A stretch of DNA of 64,000 bases from Henckelia pumila (GCF_033568475.1 NC_133120.1:55725499-55789498), one strand, 5' to 3'; positions 24,141 through 35,076 are shown, counted from the stretch's first letter. Notes: generated from the sequence alone by a model not told the origin. Translations and numbers: made by a program.

Positions 24141-25586
24141 TTTGACAAATCTGGAGATGAGTATACTATACCCTCAAAAACACTTCATATGATACATCAA
24201 GTATACACCACTATCAACGTCTTTCTTTCTTGTTTGCCAACTTAAGCCAAAATTTTCAAACTCATATAGAAAAACTTCGTCAGCTTTCACATGATTTTTT
24301 TCTTTCAATAACTTGGACATTTGATCATGCTACAAATGGGAAACATATAAGACAATGAAATTGTAAAAGAGATATTTTAGATTTATTACATTATATTAGA
24401 TACTTTACCACTATTTGGGCAGCATGAAAGAAAGCATTTTTATCATCCTTGTACTTCCTGTTATCCAAATATTGAATTTTTCCTTTGTCCAAGTTGACAG
24501 CGACAACAACAAAGTGATCATCTAAATGGATTGGCACAAAAATCTATGTTTCCAAAAAATAAGATAACTTCCAATTAGTGAAACATTATTATTTAAATAT
24601 AATAAATTTCAAATAAAATTTTATTCTTTTTACCATGTCCACAAAGCTCAAATCACCACCATGTTCATTCAACCATAAACTCCAAATATTTCTCATAGCA
24701 ACTTCATTGGTTTGCAAATCAGAATCATCATGGAGAAGCTTATATAAATAAGTCTATTGGAAAGCAAAAAAAACTATAAGATTAACAATAAAATATTAAA
24801 ATCAATAATCAAATTACAAATATTAAAAACTTACAGAATGTGCGAGGTTGAAACAAAACGCATATGCTGCGTGTTTTTTTCTTTTTTCTTCTTGATTGAT
24901 TGAGAGACACCATGCATCAATGATAGAAACATATACGTTTGAAAGACTCAATGAAATGATGTCCTTCCTTTGAATAGGACACATAAGATGATGCTGAAAC
25001 AAAATCTTCCTAATTGTAGCAGAAAAAAAAAATCAAATCATCAAAAGGGAGACAAACTGAATTCAGATATAAAAATATAATATGAATTATGGTTCATAAA
25101 CACTTACTCTTGATTCAAAGCTTTATCAACAAAGAAACAGTAATCGATGATCTCTTTGTGTTTTTGATCCATATCAAAGACAATGTCCTTGGTTGCCTTC
25201 ATAAAGTCCGACACATATCACATTTCTTCATCAAGCCGCCAATACTCATTTGATAAAATAGCTTCACTTACTTCTTGTTCAGACAAGACATCATTAGACA
25301 TCTCTTCATTATTTTCTGCAAGGACATTTCTTTGTTTCGGTGTCAAAAGATCAAAAGAAGGAAACTCTTCAGCCAACTTTTTCATAACCAAAAAGTTATC
25401 AACCACATCATCTATATACTTCTGAATTTTAGGCTCACAAAAGAACTTCTGACTCTTCGATAAATCCTAAGAAGATGCAGCACGTTTCTCTTCCATTTTT
25501 TTCTTCATTTTCAACAAACTTTTCATGTGATGATTGGACACTACTGAGATGTCCCTCTTAAACAACAACAGTGTTTCATGTACATC
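24141..25586 (-). pseudogene. Catalytic-domain exons of the Ulp1-like gene
   Basis: Five exons with consistent phases (25586-25108, 25009-24835, 24753-24634, 24543-24409, 24329-24141) carry the Ulp1 fold: FQHHLMCPIQRKDIISLSLS, SLWLNEHGGDLSFVDM, VPIHLDDHFVVVAVNLDKG, QYLDNRKYKDD and DVDSGVYLMYHM. Two stops fall in the first of these exons. Ser replaces the nucleophilic Cys, so even a restored reading frame would not be expected to be an active protease. Confidence 0.8.
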
Positions 25587-25652
25587 CTAAAATTATGAGA
25601 TAAATTTAAAAAATATAATGATTAGTGACTTTACACATCGTAAAAATAAATA

Positions 25653-26648
25653 CTATTGAAGAATATAGACATAGTAACTTAAATCTTCTGCCGTCTTCTG
25701 TATATCTGAATCAGTAGGTTCACTATCAGGCAGCCTATATCTAATAAACCTTGAAGATTCATGCACTACATCAAAACTTACTTCATTCTTTTCTACACTT
25801 TGATTTTCTTCTTCTTCATATTTTTCTCCCACCCTTGTCCTATCATTCAAACCAACTGGATAGATCCCGACAACCCATTCCCCTTGTCCATAATCCCCAA
25901 CTTCTGTCTCTTCTCTAATTCTTGTTCGGATCCTCTCAATTGTCCAATGTTGAATCAAAGGTGGAATACATGATTCAGCAATACCATGCCACTTCAGCCT
26001 ATGGAAGTATATAATTTGCAACAACAACACACAGCCACTAACATTCTTCACCTTTAAATTGAAATTATATTTTTTCACAGCTTTACAAAGCTTGTTTAGG
26101 ACATAACTACACCAATCATACTTTGATATCTTATCAACTTCAACTAACGATTTTAAAGTACTAATATCAATCAAACGATTTGAAGTTGGAGTTAAAAATG
26201 ATGACAAACTATAAATAACAAATAGTATTTTGAAATCATTTTCTCCATCTATCAACTTTGTGAGAAAAAGGTCCTTCAAAGAACTCAATGTTGAGTTGGA
26301 GTCAATATCAGAGTCATTTTTCAGTTTTTCCAACAAACAAAGAGTAGTTTCATCACATACCAACTTTAACTCATTCCCATCATTTCTTGGCAGTAGAAAC
26401 ACATCCCTGACATCGTCTGAAGTTATGAAAAAGCTTTTGTTGTTGTTAACTGTAAACATTTGACTAGCTCCATTGAAGTTTTTCACCAACCATCTCAACA
26501 TCGTAGTTGGTAAAGATTTAACACGCAGATGGAGCAAGCCACCAAAACCAATGCTTCTAACTGCCTGCTTTTGTTGTTCATTCAATTGTTCCACAAGTTT
26601 ACACAGACCTTGTGGTCTACATTGGGTAACGAACCCTCTAACTTCACT
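25653..26648 (-). pseudogene. N-terminal mobile-domain exon of the Ulp1-like gene
   Basis: This exon is open throughout. The acceptor is tgtag before EVRGFVTQCRPQGLCKLVEQ, so the exon begins upstream of the first Met at 26594. The block FGGLLHL..LPTTMLRWLVKNFNG and the KWHGIAESCIPPLIQHW motif are hallmarks of the domain preceding the Ulp1 catalytic region in plant MULE proteins. An acidic linker (KYEEEENQ) follows. Confidence 0.78.
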
Positions 26649-26766
26649 ACAAAAAATAAAATATATATGTATATATGAAATAACGCCAAAATTAAATTTA
26701 ATTGCATGTTACATTAACATCAAAAAAAAAATTAAGACATGATGATTTGATCTAGACAATCATTTG

Positions 26767-26911
26767 CAGCAGCATGGACAGATGCTTGCAAAGTTCAAGG
26801 ATCAGTGATGAAGTAAAGTTGGTGCATGCAATGAAGTGGATTCAATTCACAAAGCTTAACAGAATAACAATAAAAGGTCTAGGTGTTATAGATGGACATG
26901 GCTCTGTCTGA
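26767..26911 (+). pseudogene. Captured polygalacturonase-like gene fragment inside the MULE
   Basis: Two blocks on the + strand look like the N-terminal region of GH28 polygalacturonases: SFAAAWTDACKVQGS (from about 26761) and WIQFTKLNRITIKGLGVIDG with HGSV after it (about 26839-26911). In the family these are the ..AF..AW..AC.. helix and the WI.F..L..LTI.G.G.IDG.G strand. The segment between them in normal proteins is missing and stops flank both blocks, so it is a non-functional fragment. It is opposite in strand to the surrounding Ulp1-like gene and lies in its intron. MULEs are known to capture host gene pieces. Confidence 0.6.
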
Positions 26912-26948
26912 TGACAGTGGCCAATACATAACTTTCTTGATAATATAT

Positions 26949-27042
26949 ACAATTAATTTATTAGGCTATCTAGGATTACTCAATTTCTTCTTTCTAAATT
27001 CGTACAATTAATTTATTAGGCTATCTAGGATTACTCAATAAC
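26949..27042 (+). repeat. Short direct repeat, 55-bp period, beside the captured fragment
   Basis: The phrase acaattaatttattaggcta (continuing tctaggattactcaa) occurs at 26949 and again at 27004. Confidence 0.85.
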
Positions 27043-27154
27043 ATCAAATTATAATGGAGGAAGCAATGTCATGAGATTTCAGATGTATGGATGGAAGCAA
27101 TTGAGAAGAGAAACTGGGAAAATAACAGAAAAACATGAAATTTAGACCTTAATA

Positions 27155-28865
27155 TAGCAGCACGTTAAAAACTTATAATTTTATCATAAAAACTAATACT
27201 TTTTTAAAAAATTCTAATACTTTTGAAAAGAAAACAAATACTTTTTTTATGTCAAATATACCAGCACGTTCAAAATCATATATGGAAGAAAGTTATAAGG
27301 GAAATCACAAAAAGTTATCACATAAAAATTAATATTATTCACATAAACTCTAATATTTTTCACATTAAAACCATTCCACAAATAATCATTAGAACCAACA
27401 AATTTCACAGGAAAGCCAATACATTTTGTCACATTAGCATACATTAGAACTAATACTTTACACAACACAACTAATATTTTTCATTAAAAATTTAATACTT
27501 TAAACATAAAACTAATAACAAAAACTACTTTTTTTCAACAAATAAGTAACTCACATTAAAAACTTATAATTTTATCATAAAAACTAATACTTTTTAAACA
27601 AATTCTAATACGTTTGAAAAGAAAACAAATACTTTTTTATGTCAAATATACCAGCACGTTCAAAATCATATATGGAAGAAAAATCACAAAAAGTTATCAC
27701 ATAAAAATTAATATTATTCACATAAACTCTAATATTTTTCACATTAAAACCATTCCACAAATAATCATTAGAACCAACAAATTTCACAGGAAAGCCAATA
27801 CATTTTGTCACATTAGCATACATTAGAACTAATACTTTACACAACACAACGAATATTTTTCATTGAAAATTTAATACTTTTAACATAAATAACAAAAACT
27901 AATTTTTTTCAACAAAGAAGTAACTAACATTAAAAACTTATAATTTTATCATAAAAACTAATACTTTTTAAAAAAATTCTAATACTTTTGAAAAGAAAAC
28001 AAATACTTTTTTATGTCAAATTAGCACACTTAAAAAGAAAGAATTTTAAACAGAAAACACTAATAGTTTTGATCACAAAAGTAACACATTTCACAGAAAA
28101 ACTAATACAAAATTATATAAGAAAAGACTAACCATATTTCCTTGTTCGTCTTTTTTTTCTGCTTCAACATTGTAAATCTGTTTTTCTATATGTTTCTCCT
28201 TTCCCTTCTTAAATTTTTCAACAGGCTTCCCAGAAGTTCCCTCAATAATCTGTGGGGAAATAACCCTTTTCTTTCGAGCAGAAAAACTACACCTGACAAA
28301 AAAAATGCATTTTTCAAATTGTTTCCAGGATAACAACAAACAATGTTTTTATCCAATTATTCAATTAACTGAAAAAGATACAAATTATTTATTCCAAATA
28401 TCATCACAAAACATTTATCCATCCAAAAGAACTTATTATTCATTTTGACCATGCATAGGGATCATGGCAATAGAAACATATAGCCATTCAAAAAATGAAT
28501 TATGAGGATCAAATCTGCAGTAACTAATATTTTTCAAAAAAATTATAATACTTTTGAAAGGAAAAAAAATACTTTTTTTTTGTCAAATTAGCACACTTTA
28601 GTAAAAAGAGTGTTTAACATAAAAAACTAATACTTTTGATCACAAAAGTAACACATTTCACAGAAAAACTAATACGAAATTATATAAGAAAAGACTAACC
28701 ATATTTCTTTGTTCATCTCTTTTTCTGCTTCAACAATTTCAAGCTGTTCTTCTATATGTTTCTCCTTTCCCTTCTTAATTTTTTCAGCAGGCTTGCCAGA
28801 AGTTCTGTCAATAATCTGTAGGGAAATAGCCCTCTGCTTTTGAGCTTTCTTTTTCTCTCTCATAC
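27155..28865. repeat. Complex tandem repeats and duplicated exon within the Ulp1-like gene
   Basis: Units beginning cattaaaaacttataatttt or similar recur at about 27163, 27553 and 27928 (spacing 390 and 375 bp); the first two are nearly identical apart from a 14-bp indel near 27291. A second duplication, spacing 567 bp, repeats gatcacaaaagtaacacatt (28071, 28638) together with an adjacent minus-strand open segment (SGKPVEKFKKGKEKHIEKQ versus SGKPAEKIKKGKEKHIEEQ), so a basic exon of the Ulp1-like gene appears twice. All units share aactaatactttt text. Confidence 0.85.
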
Positions 28866-29794
28866 TTGCAGCAGCCTAGGAAATTTTTAATCATTTTGAA
28901 CAGTAAAAAAAAGAATAATAATAATGACCATCCAAAAAGAATAAAGGATTTAAGTATCTGACTATGACATATCTAAACACTAGGAAGTGCTACTACCTTC
29001 ATAATCATAGAAGGAAATAAGGAATTGAATATCGAAATTGATTTCTGAGTTCGCTGACACATTAAAAAATCAAATTTAAAATTCTAAACACTTCAACAAG
29101 ATGTGAAGATTTCAATGTAAAGAACTACTCCAAGAGTGGCATTGAACGAACCACTTCAATCTTTATGCTCAACATTGAGGACTGAATCACCAAAGGTGGG
29201 AGTAATTCATGGAGGTCAATGAACCCAGAACCAGTTGAAAACGTCTTCACATAAGTCGGGTTCCACCAATCAAATGATAATCCGTACACGTAAAAGCAAG
29301 ATTTATACGAGCTCCTACAGTGTATCTCACCCATTTATCCAATAATAATTAAGCTTACAAAAAGCTGTAGCATAAATGAAGACCCAAAATGAATCATGAC
29401 CAAGGAACACAAAATTGGGTCAAAACTGAAAAACAAAGCCGATATATTCACACACACGGGCATTCGAGGCTCTAGAATTTCTAAATAATTGAGGATTGAT
29501 GTCATGAAAACACATACCTCGACTTTGAATCAGTGGATCTGAGAGGCTTTCGAGTCCCGAGTCCTCAATGCCGAATTTTAAAATTAAGAACCCTAATTTT
29601 GTACGAAAATTAGGGATGAAACTAGAAATCTTGCGCGTGGAAGATTTAAACGTGATATTGAAGAAAAATTGAAATGGAAGAAAGATTAAGATGCGAGAGG
29701 AAAAGAATTGAGAACGAAGATTACCTTTCTTCTCTTCAAGCAAGGCGGCGAAATTCGAAAGTGACGCGGAAGTGAGAATCCCTAATATTCTGAA

Positions 29795-29887
29795 GATCCG
29801 AATAGACTTACGGGTTATTTGAATTATAAATGGACTGACCCGTTTAACGGATTAGATCCGTGAAACAGTTGCACAGGAGTGTTACTC
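29795..29887 (-). repeat. Right terminal inverted repeat of the MULE
   Basis: Read inward from 29887 on the minus strand it begins gagtaacactcctgtgcaac and continues tgtttcacggatctaatccg. It is the diverged partner of the left end and is directly followed by the target-duplication-like tttaaattt. Confidence 0.55.
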
Positions 29888-30405
29888 TTTAAATTTTGAA
29901 CCAAAAAATAGTACATTATCATATGAATAGTTTTACAGGTACAACCAACTTTGTACAATAATTTACACCATAAAAAATTCAATACAAAAATTTTATTTAT
30001 CAAATCTAATGACAAATTTAATAAAAAATCTCATGATATAATTGCTCTAAATATTGTTGTACGATATATTGCTTGTACATTAAGCCTTATTCTTATCACA
30101 TAAATCATATATGAAAAATTTCACATACTTTTGTATACAAAAAATTAACTAAAATTAAAAAATAATGATAACATCCGATTAAATTTCTAATTCTGAATCA
30201 AAAATTGGTATATTATCATAATAATATTTATGAATTTTTTTTATTAATCGACATAAAATTAATTAAAATTTAAAAGTAGTGATAACATCCGATTAAATTT
30301 CAAATTTTGAACCGAAAATTGGTGCATGATAATATATAACATTTATGGAAATGTTCAAATATATATTAACATAAAAAATTATTTAAAAAATAAAAAATAG
30401 TGTAA
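29888..30405. repeat. AT-rich tandem repeat, middle part of array
   Basis: Diverged copies of a unit of about 115 bp contain gataacatccgattaaattt, aattttgaaccaaaaattgg, tacattatcatatataacat and tttatgaaa. Copies are visible with landmarks at 29911, 30207 and 30322. The array resumes after the solo LTR at 31927. Confidence 0.75.
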
Positions 30406-31926
30406 TGTAGTAGCTCGATTCTTAATTAAGCTAATCATCAGCCTAAACATGATTAAGGGTTCTTAAGTGGGTTTAAGGAGTTAAAATTGTGATTCGGAAT
30501 GATCGGAAATGGTTATAAGAGATGCAAGTTATTGGACAGTTCGGAAGCACCGAACCAGTTCGAAAGCAGCATTGTACTTCGAAGGCAAAGGGTGAGTTTG
30601 GAAGCTCCGAACTCTGGATTGGAAGGTCCGATCACCTTTGGATAAGAAAACATGGGCTTTTTGATTGGTGACTTGACGTGACATAGATAGGATGCTCCGA
30701 ATTCCAGTTCGAAAGGTCCGAACTTCGTCGACAGTAGTGTGTTGTCCAATCAGGGACACGCGTTTGGTAGATAAAGATCGAAAACTCCGATGGAGAGATC
30801 GGAAGCTTCGAAGTGAGATCGGAAGGTTCGATCATTTCCTATAAATAAAGGCTCGGGACAACCATTTCATCGTTTCCTAGCTATAAATAGGGGCTCGGGA
30901 CAGCCATTTCTTCACGCCATTCTCACTTTTCTCTCTCGACTTCTAGCTCGATTCTAACAGTTTTAGGCGTCGGTTCTAAGGTCAGACAATAGCAAGGCGC
31001 TACCGGGATCGTAGCGAAGTTGTGCCTAGATTTTGAGGTCATTGCATCAAAGGGATAATGATGGACACATGTATAAGTCTAGACTTTGATTAGCTTCTGT
31101 GAGTAGCTATTAGTCTAGTTAAGGCTTTTAGTAGACAATAAGTGATATGCTGATTATCTGTTTATTGGCTTGGACTAGACAAACAATGTTGCTAGATTGT
31201 TTCTTAATAGAGGTATGAACATACTATCCGAGATATTCTGATTGAGTATGCATGTTCTATGTTTGCATGGTTTATATAGAATGGCTTATGTGCATTTATT
31301 ATGCCACGGTTATTACTGCTACACACATTATCATGTTGAGCTTATACTTTGATATTAAAAGTAGATGAGTTTCTTAGCCCCGATTTATTTTGGATGGATT
31401 CCATAGATTCTGGTTCGGTTACTTTTGTCCACTTATTCTTATGGTATGGGAGTACCTCCTGATGCGACGGTCCAATGTGCTACATACAATATTGGTGCCT
31501 ATTGTTTGAGCAAGATTTTTCTATCGTGATTGGTTTTCAGTACCTTTCATTTGCAATAGCATTCATGGCATGTGTATACTCATACTTTCATACTATGATT
31601 TGTTAGCTCATGTCCTTAGTTTTTGGTTCTGGACACCACATTTTATGGGGTAGGGTTTAGGTTTGACGGATCAGGAGGTAGCGGTCGTTGAGCTGCAGCA
31701 GAGTTGGATTTGTACCGTACCAGGTTTCTATTAGTAGATTTTTAGTACCGTTATTCGATTGAGTTGTATAACATTTAGATGCACTTGATTTCATTACTGG
31801 TTGTATTCCATTAGGGTTTTTAGTTGTATCATTTTAGTTTCCTCTCGTATTAATGATTATTTCTTTAAGATATTTATTGCATGCTTAACCCTTGATTAAT
31901 CGGTGATTCTGGAATGGGTCACTACA
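30406..31926 (+). mobile_element. Solo LTR (Gypsy-type)
   Basis: The segment starts TGTAGTAGCTCG and ends GGTCACTACA, giving the short inverted TGTAGT..ACTACA termini of an LTR, and it interrupts the AT-rich array. The flanks tgtaa and gttaa are similar but not identical, so the target duplication has decayed or the border is off by a base. It has a TATA box (ctataaatag at about 30879-30888, with a second tataaata near 30840) and no coding frame. Its ends resemble those of the Tekay-like LTRs at 32227 and 60487. No internal region or partner LTR is present, so recombination between LTRs is the simplest explanation. Confidence 0.72.
30535..30835 (+). promoter_or_regulatory. Cluster of palindromic TTCGGA/TCCGAA motifs upstream of the LTR TATA box
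   Basis: At least ten variants of ttcggaagctccgaa-type half-sites occur in 300 bp (for example agttcggaagcaccgaacc, gaagctccgaactctgg, atgctccgaattccagttcg, gatcggaagcttcgaag, gatcggaaggttcgatc). They end just before the TATA box, where U3 enhancer elements of LTR promoters lie. Confidence 0.6.
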
Positions 31927-32085
31927 GTTAACATCCGATCGAATTTTAAAATTTCAATTGAATATCGAAACATTATCATATGTAGCATTTATGAAAATTT
32001 TAAAATATATATGTTTAATTGAAATTAAGAACTAGTGATAATATCCGATCAAATTTCAGATTTCGTTTTCCTTGTAATGGACTGG
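31927..32085. repeat. AT-rich tandem repeat, right part of array
   Basis: Landmarks taacatccgatcgaatttta, cattatcatatgtagcattt and gtgataatatccgatcaaat continue the array that flanks the MULE and the solo LTR. Confidence 0.7.
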
Positions 32086-32089
32086 GAAG

Positions 32090-32226
32090 AGTCGGAACAT
32101 GCCAAGCATCGGCTTGGGATCATGTCTTCTTCGAACTATTCTGAATGTATAATTAAATTTTGGTTGTGGCTTATAAATAGGAAGGCGAGGAGATAACGAT
32201 TATGTATCGAATTGGGAGGAAGCAAA
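32090..32226 (+). pseudogene. Athila-type integrase relic, left half
   Basis: The last codons read DYVSNWEEAK, matching the DYVSKWVEAK motif of Athila/Tat integrases, and break exactly at the left end of the Gypsy element. The continuation (KPTRTQVAVGFIKSNIFSRF) begins directly after the right end of that element at 61874. Sequence upstream of 32190 is too degraded to read with confidence. Confidence 0.65.
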
Positions 32227-33061
32227 TGCAGCGACCCTACCCGAATCCACTACCTAATCAGAGTTAATAAAACACCTGCAATATAATTAAAAGCGTGAAT
32301 AGCGGAATATTCAAAATACAACAAATCTGATCGACAGAATACAACTGACAATAACCACAGTGTATAATACTTATACAACCAAATCGAAAGTTCATGGGGG
32401 TCATAACCCTACCGCTAACTCTCGCTGCCTCCGGCACCGGCCTCACTCCGGTTGCGAGCTTCCTGGACCGTCTAGCCTCAAACCTTCCCCACCACAAGGT
32501 ATCCCAAGAACACTAATCACAGGGCATGAGCGACAACTCTCAATACGAAAGCAATGATATATAGACTAATATGCAGCAAGTAAATGACTTTAAAATCCTG
32601 TGTAAAACAGTCTGCTCAGGGTGCCACCGAATACACAGTATCTTGCCAGAGAGCGACTCCGCGAGGGTACTCGTATATTCACCCTATCAGCTATAGCGTC
32701 TACTTCACCGTCGTGGTCGCTCCTATTGATAGCAAAACCAGGGGCTGAGCCTCCCCAAAGCCTGACTCGAATCCAAAATAGGACGCAAGGCTAATATGGA
32801 AACTGACAATACCTTACTCGAGTCCATGATGAGTTACAAGCTCCCTATGGAAACTGTCAATGACTCACATCTCTCGGGATGCGGTACAGTGTAAAATCAT
32901 GCATGTTCTAAAGCAGTAAATCATGGAAAACATATAGCACATACTCATGCAACATATAAGAATATATATCATGTCGGCTATCTCGGTCAGTACTTACGTA
33001 CCTCTAACACTGCAGACAATTTTTAGCACCACTGGTCTAGATCCCACGCCTACAAGTCCGC
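32227..33061 (-). repeat. 3' LTR of the Tekay-like Gypsy, distal part
   Basis: This matches 60487-61260 of the partner LTR. It is interrupted after tacaagtccgc by the SIRE-like Copia and resumes at 48464 with the repeated tccgc. Confidence 0.92.
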
Positions 33062-35076
33062 TGTTGGGTCCGAAAATGCAAGAAATCTTGATTTTGATGA
33101 TAACAAAACTTGTCATTGTGTTTTTAACATATTTACCAAGTGTGCAGCTGATAAAAGACAAATTGGAAATGCTAAGTTGTCGGAATACAATCTTACCTCA
33201 ACTTAGTTTCTAGCGCAGCTGTTTGTTTCAAGCATATATCGTAGCTCGATGATCCGAATGACCAGCCGCCAAAACCATTGCATATTCAACACAAAAGTAT
33301 ACAAGTCATGTATTATTGAAGTTGGACGAATTCGGATGATATCCAGGTCAAACTGCTTCTTCAATAGTGAACAAGACGAACATGATGACAGCAGATGGAA
33401 TGACAGACCAGTTCTGGTTTAATGGCCATATCTATCAGCTTCGTGATTCAAATGGAATGATTCAGTATGCGTTGGAAATCTGAGAATATTATCTACAAGG
33501 TCTCTTCACAAGTCAAGTCTGAATCGGAGCATAAAAAGATGATAAAGCACGTTGAAGCTGCTGGTTCTGCACAGGTTGGTGACAGAACTCGAGTCTATAC
33601 ATAGTCTGGTCAATTGAGAATATATCTCTCATATTAAATCCAAAAGGAGTGATTCTTGATGATTTGGAAAGAAAAGATAAAGGGATACAACTTTTATGTT
33701 AATCACTTAGCCCAGAAATCAACACATCAAGATCTACAAGACCTCAAATGATCAACATCTCCTTGACCAACTTGGTCCTCGACTGATTTGTGCAGCTCTG
33801 GTATTTCGGACATAACTTTTGCATATGAACAACGAATTGAGTGATTATTCTGGCATTGGAAATCCAAGATCAAGGGATACAACTTTTATGTTTATCACTT
33901 TGCCCAGAAGTCAACAAAAAAAGAGTTACAAGCATCTGAACAGACCATAGCAACTCAAGCAGCCGAGAAATGTCACCTGCGCTATATCAACCGACCAACT
34001 TGAAGATATCAACCGATCTAAGCATGTAAACCGACTCAAAGATATCAACTGGTCACCAAGCTTGTCACCTGATCTCGCCTATCTACTGCTCCAGATCCAG
34101 ATCCAGATCTAGTCAAACTGTCAAAACTACAATCCAAAAAGAGAAATATGAACGTTGTGATATCAGAACCTTTTCCAACGGTCATATTTCTTATATCTAA
34201 CGTCTATATTATTCTTGAAGCCTATAAATACAAGATCTGGAAATTGAAGAAAAGAGAGAGTGGACACTCAAAAGAACATTCAGCTTGTTAGAGCTTTTCC
34301 ACATCAAGAGAGTGCATCAAAGCAGATCTATCAGCTAGTTGAGAGCAAGCCCAAGGTGTGAAGAACACATCAACAAATTTCTTGAGATTCTCCAGTCAAG
34401 TTCTTCACACACCACCCAACTCACTCACATATTCAAGATATGTACTTTGATGATTAGTTGAGTGAGATTCTTTACACAAAGACATTAAAGATTGTATTTG
34501 TAGTCTTGGCATAAAGACGTTAAACATTATGCGGATTGTGAGGTTGCGACCTACAATTGAGTGTGAATCTAGGAGTTCAGATTTAGGAAGTGGGTAAGTC
34601 CTAAAGTTGGATTGGGGTGATTACAAGACGTTGTAATGCTCAAAGTCTTCTAGTGAATCCTTTCGAGGAGGAAGAAGGAGTGACGTAGGAGATTGAGCTC
34701 CGAACATCCATAAACAAATTCTCGTCTCTTTACTTTATCACATTTACTTATTGTTGCTGTTTTTGGATGATTTGTTGAAGCATTTTATATGTTCTTTAAA
34801 GTACCAAAATATTGCATACAAAGTGTTTGATAAAATGTTTCAACCAAAATGCTTTTACTATCTTAACTCGCAATATTTTCAAACGAATTCTCAAATGCTT
34901 AATCAGTTTTTAGATGGATTATTTCGAGTATTTTCCGCTTGGTTTTGTAACCAAAATCGATATAATTTATCGGTGCTCGGTTCGTATTCGAACATTTCAA
35001 GAACGAGCTATTGTAGCTCAAAATGTTTTAAAAGTGTGTATTCACCCCCCTCTACACACACACACGATCCCCAACA
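33062..35076 (+). repeat. 5' LTR of the SIRE-like Copia
   Basis: It is 2015 bp and ends cacacgatccccaaca before the primer site. Compared with the partner it has scattered substitutions, a few small indels and a different number of ccagat repeats near 34092. A TATA-like tataaatacaag lies near 34224. Confidence 0.93.

Larger units (their letters stand above)
23859..29743 (-). pseudogene. Ulp1-type (KAONASHI-like) protease pseudogene with Cys-to-Ser active site
   Basis: Ulp1 proteases cut ubiquitin-like SUMO from targets; MULE-borne relatives have unknown roles. Reading on the minus strand: possible 5' exons (29334-29125, 28863-28669), a large exon from 26648 to about 25653 with the plant mobile domain (FGGLLHLRVKSLP, KWHGIAESCIPPLIQHW), then exons near 25586-25108, 25009-24835, 24753-24634, 24543-24409, 24329-24141 and about 24050-23859. 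The catalytic His lies in PIHLDDHF and the Asp in QYLDNRK. The Cys expected in a DCG motif is Ser: KKDVDSGVYLMYH, codon 24210-24212. In-frame stops are at 25469-25467 and 25220-25218. Exon junctions line up by GT..AG except the last, which is unclear. The C-terminus is a basic helix (RRKKKQKK, stop 23861-23859). Confidence 0.8.
17528..29887. mobile_element. Mutator-like element carrying a FAR1-type transposase and a Ulp1-type gene
   Basis: The left terminus reads ggcaaacacttatatgcaac; the complemented right terminus reads gagtaacactcctgtgcaac, with further agreement (gttgca/tttca, acggatct) inward. By eye about 20 of the first 31 positions match. The flanks tttaaagtt (17519-17527) and tttaaattt (29888-29896) are a near-perfect 9-bp duplication, the Mutator size, and on both sides the flank continues the same AT-rich repeat array. 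Inside are a + strand FAR1/MULE/SWIM transposase gene and a convergent - strand Ulp1-like gene, the gene pair described for KAONASHI-type MULEs in Arabidopsis and CUMULE in melon. Both genes are broken. Boundaries are less certain than content. Confidence 0.7.

Noticed and set aside
27223..27847. Near-identical plus- and minus-strand frames repeated 390 bp apart
   Set aside because: They are products of the tandem intron repeats in the MULE, with AT-rich composition and no domain.
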